Positions 10,001 through 17,244 of a DNA stretch of 42,359 nucleotides are shown here, piece by piece. The position numbers were made by a program, and so were the translations under genes. Numbering within the stretch: position 1 is the stretch's first letter; each line of letters begins with the position of its first letter. The notes under the pieces were generated by a model. That model saw only the letters and a program-made list of their open reading frames with translations, was not told where the DNA came from and did not search any database. The DNA is from JBBAFB01 sp041655595 (lineage in GTDB: Bacteria > Bacillota > DULZ01): contig JBBAFB010000004.1 in NCBI GenBank assembly GCA_041655595.1, forward strand, positions 1 to 42,359, read 5' to 3'.

Positions 10001-10302
10001 GCCCAATGATCCAAAGGAACATCCCTGAATAAGCTGGAGCTGCCTTCCAAGGACCAAGACTGATCATCCATATTGAGGGCAGAGACCAAAAGCCTAACCA
10101 GCTCTGACCTGCTAATCCCCTGATCAGCCTTAAAAGTGTTGTCCGGATAGCCGCCAATTATACCCACGGCAGTTAATAGCTCTATATCCTCTAAAGCCCA
10201 GTGTTCTTTTAAATCGGTAAAAGCAAAAGCAGGAAGGGAGGTGCTTAAGAAAAGACAAAGAATCAGTAGACCGCCAATCAATTTTTTTGTCCTTATCCCC
10301 AT
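7075..10302 (-). CDS. SLH-anchored subtilisin-like serine protease
   Basis: 1075-residue exported protease held on the wall. A signal peptide (1-28) is followed by three SLH repeats (about 29-200), a linker domain, then a peptidase S8 domain with the triad Asp358 (AIIDSGADPGHPDL), His521 (LGHGTQVAGVAG) and Ser698 (GTSIAAPHVAGA), and the oxyanion Asn613 (AAGNEG). The Asp-His distance is 163 residues against about 35-40 in ordinary subtilisins, so there is a large insertion. About 300 residues after the domain look like beta-rich fibronectin-type and pre-peptidase C-type modules. The ATG at 10302 has GAGGGG six bases upstream; a TTG one codon earlier is too close. It is preceded by the tetR gene on the same strand with a 97-base gap and followed by a terminator hairpin. 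It probably matures or trims surface proteins. Confidence 0.9.
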   Translation of the reverse strand: MGIRTKKLIGGLLILCLFLSTSLPAFAFTDLKEHWALEDIELLTAVGIIGGYPDNTFKADQGISRSELVRLLVSALNMDDQSWSLEGSSSLFRDVPLDHWARGYIQLAWELGIVTGYKDGSFRPEQMVTRAEMVVMLLRTLNYTGQQRFELDFKDELPEWAADDILLAAKMGLVEGFSDQTFRADEFVTRAQAVVFINRLLGERGSKYHLYGNVLEIKEQELVVELDGISKTLPLDSKAVFYGEQKIENLRRAVVRLPATAYLAFDQEGKIVFVKFFTLTMENPVSLSVNYKEQRDVAETGTKKLVYMEERLEDDFSLATSNPDPAASLEISKEAMGIPTLRRETGATGEGQVIAIIDSGADPGHPDLQWVQGGEDKILAWHNFTDEGKVALTGQISAGTNILRFENESYRLPALKSVSGVLRYGFLSEEEQKVDFNLNGKLEDRFLVVAADTEKAGVYDALVIDTLAKGDLTEEAIIKVFSKNKEHLTFTGPYQNRFNLIVSHFSPSGDQVWLGYDQLGHGTQVAGVAGANGKIQGVAPNAQLLIAKVLNEDGTAEWEQLAEGIRWAAAEGAGIINLSLGYYRDESSGNNTLTKLVDDLSEEGIIFTIAAGNEGPGIGTLATPGNAKSAISIGAYITPEMWKNDYGYEVKSPTPWYFSSAGPRQDGLMVPVIVAPGSAVSLWPLASGNGYRLGEGTSIAAPHVAGAVALLRQSSRNAGIELNAKNLLQALSNSGGTLPGISSAEIGYGTFDAGRTWRQLQRQQPIYPLRGYAYNRRLGYGEGLFSREIMPGDVPFYLVNQGQEDKLLFWNSSADWLKPLFKMTTIPAGKQRELPVEYVLPEEPGIYTGWLEGKFLISQTPDIRLMTTVIKPYLLHELNIYRQEFSRDLAAGQYERYFLKVPEGAEALQLSLAAGKASDGSYQGRVRFHVNKPDGSPYGMSDWTGLTPNGIKSQEWSNLIIERPEAGVWEVIVYSSASLSNYGREYSRYRLIAQAFGVDQQQDGKTRFPYLVSVVPKELLPGQPNYVTLHVRDKDNFKPITGIITINGQLYQVKKGQTTLIVVPTDGKYNLNVES

Positions 10303-10399
10303 CAAGATCCCCTCTTTCCCACTGACAACCTGTTAAATCTTGCTAAAACTAAACTCATCCATATTTAGACGCAAATATTTATATTTAGTTCCACAGTTT

Positions 10400-10978
10400 T
10401 CAACTTTTCAGTCCGGACCAAAGAATATCCACCACTCCGTTAATCAGTTCATCCCCATCATAAACCGAGGGGGAGAGGACTAAATCCATCCCCATATTCC
10501 AGAGGGCACCGGAAATAACCCGCGCAGCCAGCTGACAATCTACCGGCCGGATTTCTCCCCGGCTCGACCCTTCTTCCAATATTGCCGCCACATAGCTAAT
10601 CCTTTCCTGCTCTTTTTTCACCATAATCGGTTCCAAATCCTCTGTTATCTGCCGATGCTCATACAAAACCACCCTGGCTATATCCCTATGCTCCAAAAAG
10701 AACCAAAAGTGCAGACTGGTCATTAAATGCAATTTCTCTTTCAGCTTCAAGTTCCCTGCCACCTTACTAGGAAACAAACCAAAATAGTATTCGATGGCTG
10801 CTGCCAATAGCTCCTTTAAAACATCCTTTTTGCTGGGGAAGTATTCATAAACCGTCCCCTTACCCACCCCGGCAAAATTGGCAATTTCCCCCACAGTGGT
10901 GTGATGAAAGCCCTTTTCAGCAAAAAGTTTGGTCGCCGCATCTAATATTTGCTTCTTTCTATCAGTTCCTTCAAACAT
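10400..10978 (-). CDS. TetR-family regulator of the RND efflux operon
   Basis: 192-residue repressor. The N-terminal helix-turn-helix reads TVGEIANFAGVGKGTVYEYF, followed by SKKDVLKEL, the standard TetR start of the ligand domain. Its ATG shares one base with the TGA of the upstream tolC-like gene (TGATG), so it is translated from the same message as the pump. An inverted repeat of the type bound by TetR repressors lies at the head of this operon (17018-17037), which gives a simple autoregulated circuit. The inducer is unknown; by analogy with AcrR-type repressors it would be a pump substrate. Confidence 0.88.
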   Translation of the reverse strand: MFEGTDRKKQILDAATKLFAEKGFHHTTVGEIANFAGVGKGTVYEYFPSKKDVLKELLAAAIEYYFGLFPSKVAGNLKLKEKLHLMTSLHFWFFLEHRDIARVVLYEHRQITEDLEPIMVKKEQERISYVAAILEEGSSRGEIRPVDCQLAARVISGALWNMGMDLVLSPSVYDGDELINGVVDILWSGLKS

Positions 10979-12396
10979 CAGACACCAGCCCCATCCATCC
11001 CTGCTCCCCCGGCAGCACCGGGGAAGATTCCGTAGCGGATTTGAGTTTTAGCCAGATTATAATTGTAGAGCATTGCTAAACACTGGGTTTCAGTTTCGCT
11101 TAGCTGGTCATTGGCCATTTCCATCTCCAAGCGTGTCCCCAGGCCTGCTTCATAGCGGAGGGCGGCTAAACGCGCATTTTCCTTGGCATAGTCCACACTT
11201 TCCTCCAATAAACCGTAGGCTTTCTCCGCAGTTTTGAGATTTAAAAACGCCTGCCGCACATTAACCTCTAAATTCTTTTTGGCCTTCAGGTAGTTTAAAT
11301 AGGCATCATCTCTTTCCAATTTGGACTTTTGGTAGGTCCACACATTGGGAGAGTAAATTTTTGCCACCTGGTCCAGGTCAACCTGAGCCACTAAAAATCC
11401 TTCTCTATAAGCCATTACGGCTAAATCAGTCTTCATTCTTTCTTCCAGATAGGCGTTTTCATCTATTTCTTCCGCGGGTTCATAAGTAAATTGGTCTGTT
11501 AACACATACCGGTTGTTTATCTCCTCCCCCAAGGCCTGGGCCAAGGACATCATGGCGGTAGCCAGTTTGTTTTCCGCCGACAACAATTGCACCTCCGCGT
11601 TAGTCAAGCCCACTTGGGCACCCATCACATCACTTTTAGCCACCAGGCCCACACCATAGCTGATTTCCGCCAAACGCAGTTGCTCCCCGGCTCTTTCCAA
11701 ACTACCCTTTTTATTAGCCAGTTCCCCTTGAGCTTTTAAAACATCGTAGTAGGCATTTTCTACAGTCAAGCGTAAGACCTTGTCAGCAAAATCCGCACCC
11801 ATTTTGGAAATGGTGACATTCATTTGAGCTGCTCTGGGACCTACATGGATACCCCTGGCCAAATCCAAACTGCTGGGCTGCATGGAGGCCATAATACCCA
11901 TCAAGGCATCATTAATGGTCTTTTCAATTTCACCAATATCCCCTTCGGGAGGCCATTCCCAGCCGATAGGCCACCAGGATGGGGGTTCATCAGGATAATC
12001 CCCCGGCGTATCACCCCCAAAACCGATATCACCTTGATTTTCCTCCGCCTCCCTAGCTTGCTCCGCCCTATCCTTAGCCTCCTCCAAGGAAACCTTAGCC
12101 TTGGCAACGGCTATTTGGTTCAAGGCCATCTCAAAATTGTTCTTTAAAGCAATTTCTATGGCTTGCTCCAAACTCAATTCCTTTACCACAGGCTCGGGAG
12201 TTTCTACATCTTCTCCCTCTTCACCTTCCTTCACCTGCTTTTCCCCGGTAAGCTCCCCGGGGGGAATGGGCTTTCCTGTTCCGTGAACATATAGGTCCTC
12301 AGGCCTTTCACCAAGAGCAAAAGCCGGGTTGCCCCCGAAAAATAAACTGAGGGTAAATATAAGCAGTACTGATAACATTATAGGCCTTTTTGACAT
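10978..12396 (-). CDS. TolC-family protein of a tripartite efflux system
   Basis: 472-residue exported protein. A signal peptide (1-27) is followed by two long helical halves with typical outer membrane efflux protein features: SLEQAIEIALKNNFEMALNQ near residue 75, and later LRLAEISYGVGLVAKSDVMGAQ and ARLAALRYEAGLGTRLEMEMA. Between residues 118 and 156 is an insertion rich in Gly, Asp, Pro and Trp, probably a loop. In diderm bacteria this protein makes the exit duct through the outer membrane. Here the surroundings look monoderm, so its exact role is open; it may form a conduit through the thick wall. It lies 247 bases after the pump gene, with repeats in between, and overlaps tetR. Confidence 0.82.
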   Translation of the reverse strand: MSKRPIMLSVLLIFTLSLFFGGNPAFALGERPEDLYVHGTGKPIPPGELTGEKQVKEGEEGEDVETPEPVVKELSLEQAIEIALKNNFEMALNQIAVAKAKVSLEEAKDRAEQAREAEENQGDIGFGGDTPGDYPDEPPSWWPIGWEWPPEGDIGEIEKTINDALMGIMASMQPSSLDLARGIHVGPRAAQMNVTISKMGADFADKVLRLTVENAYYDVLKAQGELANKKGSLERAGEQLRLAEISYGVGLVAKSDVMGAQVGLTNAEVQLLSAENKLATAMMSLAQALGEEINNRYVLTDQFTYEPAEEIDENAYLEERMKTDLAVMAYREGFLVAQVDLDQVAKIYSPNVWTYQKSKLERDDAYLNYLKAKKNLEVNVRQAFLNLKTAEKAYGLLEESVDYAKENARLAALRYEAGLGTRLEMEMANDQLSETETQCLAMLYNYNLAKTQIRYGIFPGAAGGAGMDGAGV

Positions 12397-12494
12397 TGGG
12401 TTCTTTCCTCCCTTTATTTTAGTTTTGTTGTTGTTGTTTTCGATTGTGCGTGGGTTGTTAGTAACATATTGTATTGCTGTACTTCTCGCGGTGA

Positions 12495-12620
12495 CCTACA
12501 GACGAGATTGCCCCGTCGCTGCGCCCCTCGCAATGACATTGATGTGGGTTTCCTGCTTCCTGCCTCCGGCCTCTAGCCTCTTGAACGCCCCGTCGCTGCG
12601 CTCCTTGCAATGACATCGAA
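12495..12620 (-). repeat. Degenerate interspersed repeat, two partial units
   Basis: Two copies of a CCCCGTCGCTGCGC(C/T)CCT(C/T)GCAATGACAT-like segment, about 90 bases apart, resemble the GTCATTGCGAGGAGCG core of the repeats at 999 and 6763, read on the opposite strand. They fill the gap between the tolC-like and RND genes. A short AGCTTTTAGCCTTCAGC tract follows at 12643-12662, overlapping the end of the RND gene. Confidence 0.65.
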
Positions 12621-12643
12621 GTGGGGTTTTAGGCTTTGCGCTT

Positions 12644-15600
12644 TTAGCTTTTAGCCTTCAGCTTTTTAGCCTTCAATTTTTCAGCCCAATCCTCAAAAAT
12701 ACTGTAAATCACCGGTACCAAGATCAAGGTTAAAAAGGTAGAGGTAGTCAAGCCCCCCACAATAACCGAAGCCAGAGGACCCCCTGCCTCGCTGCCCTCG
12801 CCGGAAGCAAACATCAACGGTAGCATGGCTAAAATAGTAGTTAAAGCAGTCATCAAAATAGGACGCAGTCTGGTTTTACCTCCCTCAATAATGGCCTTCG
12901 TTGTTTCCATTCCCCTGCTGCGCAAAATATTAATATAATCCACCAGCACGATTCCGTTATTAACTACAATTCCCGCCAGCATTACGATTCCGATAAAGGA
13001 GATCACATTCAGAGTGCTCCCGGTCAAAACTAATCCCAGCACAACGCCGATTATAGTTACCGGCATGGAAAACATAATGATAAATGGATGCAAAAGGGAT
13101 TCAAACTGAGCCGCCATAATCATATACACCAGGAAAATAGCCATAATCAAAGTGTTGGTTAAACTGCCGAAGGCCTTATTCATTTCTTCCGCTGCACCGG
13201 TCAGACTCACCCTGTACCCATCCGGCAGACTGAGCTGCTTATCCAATAAAGCCTGAATATCCTTAATGGCACTATTTAAATCCCGATCCACCAGTTGAGA
13301 GCTGATAGATACATAACGAACCTGATCCTTACGGGAAATATCCGTAGGACCTTGCACCATTTCAAAATCCGCCACTTCATTTAAAGCCACTTTAAAGCCC
13401 AAGGGTGTTAACATCTCAATACTTTTTAAATCAGAAACAGTCATCCTGCTATCCTTAGGAAAAATAACCTTCACATCTACTTCTTCACCGGCATCCCTAA
13501 ACCTGGTAACCGTTTGACCCTGCATGGCAGTCCTGATGGTAGAAACAATTTGTGCTTGGGAAAGCCCGTAACTGGCCGCCTTATCCCGGTTGACAAGAAT
13601 TAATAATTCAGGCCGGCCGGATTCCCCGGTAATCTCTACCTCCCTGGTACCTTCAACACTGACTACCAATTCCTTTACCTGGGCCGCTATTTCTCTTAAA
13701 ACCTCCAGGTCATCACCTTCGACCCGCACCAATAGCCCGGACATGGAAAAACCCATACTACCCACAGCATCCCCGGCAGATACGTTGATCTCGGCACCGG
13801 CAATGTCGTTGGTTTTTAAGCGGATTTCATCTGCTACATCCCAGGCCTTTCTTTTTCTATCCTTCAGCCCGGTCATCATAATATCAATATCGGCCATTCT
13901 GGTTGAACCGCCTCCCATGGCACTTGTTAATCCGCCCCCGCCTGAACCGATACTGGTGAAGACCGTTTCTATTTCTGGAATATCAGCTAAAATTGCCTCT
14001 ACCCTTTGGGCCACCTTTTCTGTTTCTTCCAACTTTGAGCCATGAGGTAGAGCAATGCTGATTTGGGCTGAACCCTCATCCATAGCGGGAATAAACTCCG
14101 CTCCCACCAAGTAGGCAATGCCGGCACTGACTAAAACCAAAAAGCCAACCAGCAAAACCACCCTTCCCCTCTTTTTGAGGGATAGCACCAATAATTTTTC
14201 GTAACTGTCATCAATTTTCTGCAGCAGTTGACCCCATTTGGCCATTAGCCAATATCTTTTGGAGCTCTTATCCAGCTTTGCTCCGTTGGAAACCCCATTG
14301 CTGTCCACCGGGATTATTTTAAGCAATTTGGACGATAGCATAGGAACCAAGGTCAAAGCCACCAGCAAAGAGGCAGCCAAGGAAAAAGAAACCGTTAGGG
14401 CCAGCTCTCTAAATAACTGGGAACCTATTCCATCCACAAAGACGATGGGGAAAAATACCGCAATGGTAGTTAAAGTAGAAGCAGTAATGGCGGAGGTAAC
14501 CTCGTTTGCCCCGGCTATGGCCGCTTCCTTATTTTCTATACCCAACTCCCGATGACGGAAAATATTTTCTAAAATAACAATCGAATTGTCTACCATCATA
14601 CCCACCCCCAAGGCTAATCCGCCTAGGGACATGAGGTTTAAACTGATGCCACCAAAATAAACCATAGTAAATGTGGCAATAATGGAAATTGGCATGGAAA
14701 TGGCAATTACCAAAGTAGTCCGGAAATTGCGCAAAAATAAGTATAGAATCAGCAGGGCCAACAAAGCACCTTGAAGCATGCTAATAGTCATGTTTTTAAT
14801 AGTCCACTCAATATAATCCGCCTGATCCCACAGGGTCGTCAAATTAACCTTGCCGAACAATTCAGCCTGCAGCTCTTTTGCCGCTTCCCTTATTTCCTTG
14901 GACACCTTCACCGTATTGGCATCCGTCTGCTTTCTAATATCCAAACCGATACTGTCCAAACCGTTTAATCTGCTTATTTTATCTGTTTCTTGAAAGCCGT
15001 CTACAACCCGGCCCAAATCCTTTAAGCGAACGGTGGTACCCAAGGGAGTCATTAAGGAAACATTGGACAACTCCTCTAGGTTTTGATATTCCCCTCGGAT
15101 TTGCAGCAAAATTTCTTGACCGCCCATATCGGCTACACCGCCGGAAAGATTGAGATTATCCCCCTGAAAGGCTTGCAGGAGCTGGGGCAAGGTTAATCCA
15201 TAATAACTGAGTTTTGCCGGGTCTACCTCTATTCTAATTTCCCTTGTCTCACCCCCGGACAGGGTGATGGAAGCGACCCCCTCAATTCTTTCAAAACGAG
15301 GAATCACCTTGTCTTCCAAAATAGTTTTTAAATCCTTTAAGGGCAGATCCCCGGTAGCCACCAACTGCATAATGGGCAGCACATTGGGGTCCATTTTAAT
15401 CACCAGCGGATTTTTGGCCTCTGCCGGCAAATAGCCCTTCATTAAATCAATCTGTTCTTTTAAATCAATGGTAGCCTGGTTCATATCCACTCCCCAGCCA
15501 AATTCCACCAATACAATTGAAGAACCCACCGAAGAATGGGATTCCATCCCCTTAAGGCCCCTGACGGAGCCCACCATCTGCTCCAGGGGTCTTGAAATCA

Positions 15601-15784
15601 GGTTTTCTACTTCACCGGGTCCGGCACCGGGATATTCCGTATAAACTACCGCGATGGGAAATTTCAGCTCAGGAAAAAGATCTATGGATAAGTTTGTAAA
15701 GGATACGAAGCCCAACATCAGGATGATTAAAATCAGCATGGTAATCCCAATGGGGCGATTAACTGAAAGCTTCGGTAAACTCAT
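12644..15784 (-). CDS. RND efflux pump permease (AcrB/MdtC-like)
   Basis: 1046-residue proton-driven exporter. Length and layout are those of the hydrophobe/amphiphile RND family: a first membrane helix (RPIGITMLILIILMLGFVSF), a large outside domain with the porter signature DLFPELKFPIAVVYTEYPGAGP, six helices, a second outside domain and six more helices. The proton-relay helix has GVGMMVDNSIVILEN, where E. coli AcrB has two adjacent Asp; a single Asp here is common in Gram-positive RND pumps. Its ATG overlaps the stop of the adaptor gene (TAATG) with GGAGG upstream. The last codons contain KLKAKKLKAKS, encoded by a repeat-like AGCTTTTAGCCTTCAGC tract, so the C-terminus has probably been extended by a repeat. 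Confidence 0.93.
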   Translation of the reverse strand: MSLPKLSVNRPIGITMLILIILMLGFVSFTNLSIDLFPELKFPIAVVYTEYPGAGPGEVENLISRPLEQMVGSVRGLKGMESHSSVGSSIVLVEFGWGVDMNQATIDLKEQIDLMKGYLPAEAKNPLVIKMDPNVLPIMQLVATGDLPLKDLKTILEDKVIPRFERIEGVASITLSGGETREIRIEVDPAKLSYYGLTLPQLLQAFQGDNLNLSGGVADMGGQEILLQIRGEYQNLEELSNVSLMTPLGTTVRLKDLGRVVDGFQETDKISRLNGLDSIGLDIRKQTDANTVKVSKEIREAAKELQAELFGKVNLTTLWDQADYIEWTIKNMTISMLQGALLALLILYLFLRNFRTTLVIAISMPISIIATFTMVYFGGISLNLMSLGGLALGVGMMVDNSIVILENIFRHRELGIENKEAAIAGANEVTSAITASTLTTIAVFFPIVFVDGIGSQLFRELALTVSFSLAASLLVALTLVPMLSSKLLKIIPVDSNGVSNGAKLDKSSKRYWLMAKWGQLLQKIDDSYEKLLVLSLKKRGRVVLLVGFLVLVSAGIAYLVGAEFIPAMDEGSAQISIALPHGSKLEETEKVAQRVEAILADIPEIETVFTSIGSGGGGLTSAMGGGSTRMADIDIMMTGLKDRKRKAWDVADEIRLKTNDIAGAEINVSAGDAVGSMGFSMSGLLVRVEGDDLEVLREIAAQVKELVVSVEGTREVEITGESGRPELLILVNRDKAASYGLSQAQIVSTIRTAMQGQTVTRFRDAGEEVDVKVIFPKDSRMTVSDLKSIEMLTPLGFKVALNEVADFEMVQGPTDISRKDQVRYVSISSQLVDRDLNSAIKDIQALLDKQLSLPDGYRVSLTGAAEEMNKAFGSLTNTLIMAIFLVYMIMAAQFESLLHPFIIMFSMPVTIIGVVLGLVLTGSTLNVISFIGIVMLAGIVVNNGIVLVDYINILRSRGMETTKAIIEGGKTRLRPILMTALTTILAMLPLMFASGEGSEAGGPLASVIVGGLTTSTFLTLILVPVIYSIFEDWAEKLKAKKLKAKS

Positions 15785-16977
15785 TATTTGCCTCCTTGGG
15801 AAACCACTTTAACAGAACTTCCATCCTGCAATAATGTTTGGCCTTGAATCACAATTTGATCACCGGGCTTTACTTCGCCGGAAATAGCCGCCATAGTGTT
15901 ATCTTGCAGTAAAATCTCCACCGGACATTCCCGGGCTTGTTCCCCTTCCACTAAGTAGATATTTTGGCGATTCCCTTTAGTAACAATACTCTGCAAGGGC
16001 ACCACAATGCTGTCTTCAATACCATCCAGAACAAAACCCACCTGGGCGGTCATCCCGCTTCTTAGGCTCCCGTTCTCATTAGGTAGCTTTGCCTTCATTT
16101 TATAGCCCCTCGTTCTGGGGTCTGCCACCGGTGCCACTTCAATAACTGTCCCTACAAAGGGAGTCTTTCCCATAGCACTAATATAGATCTCCACTTCATC
16201 ACCAATAGCAAGCTTATTTACCTGGGACTCTGTCAGATTAAAAATTCCCAGCATGGGATCCAGTTGAGCCACCGAAGCAATAGGCATGCCAGGCCCCACC
16301 ATATGGCCCACTTCATTTTCTAACATTGTAACGGTCCCGGTAATCGGAGCCCTAATGGCCGCATTATCCAATTGAGCTTTGACCGCATCATATGCCGCCT
16401 GAGCTTGTTTAACCTGGGCTTTAACGGTTTCCAACTGTAAAGGAGCGTTCCTAGCGTTATCCAATTGGGCCTTGGCTACATCCAATTGGGCTTTTGCCCC
16501 CTCAAACTGCTGTTTGGAAATGCCACCCTCCAAAAAAAGCTGTTCCAAACTCTCATAGGTAGTTTTGGCGTTTTCATAATTAACCTCTGCCATTTTAAGG
16601 TTGGCAGGTATTTGAGCCTCTGCATTGGTATAACCGGTTTTTGCAGCCTCCAAGGCCGCCTCTGCCTGCCTTAACTGTGCAATTATGTCCGTAGTTTCTA
16701 GCTGAATTAAAAGGTCTCCCTCCCGGACCGATTGGCCCACCTGAACAGCTATTTGTTCTATCTTTCCGCCTAGTTTTGGTATAAGGGGCACATCCGCCAC
16801 GGGGGTTAAACTACCTGTAACCAAATCCTTAATAAAAACGGAGCCCAACTCCACTTTTTGGACCTCAACTGGCAGAGATCTCACCCCTTGATTTTCTTCC
16901 CCACTGCTTCCACAGCCCCCCAAGGCTAAAGCAAATGCCAGGATTGCTATTAATATCAAACTATTTTTAAACTTCAT
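15784..16977 (-). CDS. RND membrane fusion (adaptor) lipoprotein
   Basis: 397-residue periplasmic-adaptor homologue linking the RND pump with the TolC-like protein. The N-terminus is a lipoprotein signal with lipobox LGGC (Cys22). Then come half of a biotinyl-lipoyl domain (KIEQIAVQVGQSVREGDLLIQLE), a long helical hairpin rich in Ala, Gln and Lys (about residues 85-195), the second lipoyl half (IRAPITGTVTMLENEVGHMV), a beta-barrel and a membrane-proximal domain. It is the first gene of the operon adaptor, pump, tolC-like, tetR. Its promoter carries a TetR-type operator. Confidence 0.92.
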   Translation of the reverse strand: MKFKNSLILIAILAFALALGGCGSSGEENQGVRSLPVEVQKVELGSVFIKDLVTGSLTPVADVPLIPKLGGKIEQIAVQVGQSVREGDLLIQLETTDIIAQLRQAEAALEAAKTGYTNAEAQIPANLKMAEVNYENAKTTYESLEQLFLEGGISKQQFEGAKAQLDVAKAQLDNARNAPLQLETVKAQVKQAQAAYDAVKAQLDNAAIRAPITGTVTMLENEVGHMVGPGMPIASVAQLDPMLGIFNLTESQVNKLAIGDEVEIYISAMGKTPFVGTVIEVAPVADPRTRGYKMKAKLPNENGSLRSGMTAQVGFVLDGIEDSIVVPLQSIVTKGNRQNIYLVEGEQARECPVEILLQDNTMAAISGEVKPGDQIVIQGQTLLQDGSSVKVVSQGGK

Positions 16978-17017
16978 TTATTTCCATCCTTTCTGCTTTT
17001 CATCTCCCTTTGTTCAA

Positions 17018-17037
17018 AACTGACCGGTCGGTCAGTT
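17018..17037 (-). promoter_or_regulatory. TetR-type operator
   Basis: Inverted repeat AACTGACC, four bases GGTC, GGTCAGTT: perfect 8-base arms. It lies about 10 bases downstream of the -10 box of the efflux promoter, so a bound repressor would cover the transcription start. CTGACC/GGTCAG-armed sites are common for TetR repressors of efflux operons, and this operon's last gene encodes one. Confidence 0.75.
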
Positions 17038-17047
17038 ACACAATTGC

Positions 17048-17078
17048 ATTATATCATTCATCAGTAGACCTTTGTCAA
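17048..17078 (-). promoter_or_regulatory. Promoter of the RND efflux operon
   Basis: Minus strand TTGACA at 17073-17078 and TATAAT at 17048-17053. Both hexamers are perfect, but the spacer is 19 bases, two longer than the optimum. The start of transcription would fall near 17041, next to the operator. Confidence 0.7.
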
Positions 17079-17105
17079 TCTATTTTTTACAAGAAAACAA
17101 CATAA

Positions 17106-17133
17106 AAAAGAACAGCTCTCCGTCTGTTCTTTT
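17106..17133 (-). terminator. Rho-independent terminator after the SLH gene
   Basis: Arms AAAAGAACAG and CTGTTCTTTT around an 8-base loop, followed on the minus strand by a run of T. It ends transcription about 110 bases past the SLH gene stop and insulates the efflux promoter. The A run on the other side makes it potentially active in both directions. The 110 bases between hold a GGGCGGGGCTAAACCCCGCCC-like stem near 17200-17222, which could be a second, upstream hairpin. Confidence 0.78.
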
Positions 17134-17244
17134 CCGCTTGATAATGTATTTTGCGCCCGCCTTCCAACCGCAGCTTACAGGATGAGTAGCGTCCGCTTTC
17201 GGGCGGGGCTAAACCCCGCCCTTATATGTGGGGAGGATCTCCCC

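Noticed and set aside
9854..10157. Two short minus-strand open frames inside the subtilase gene
   Set aside because: They lie in other frames of the SLH region of a clear gene and show no family features.
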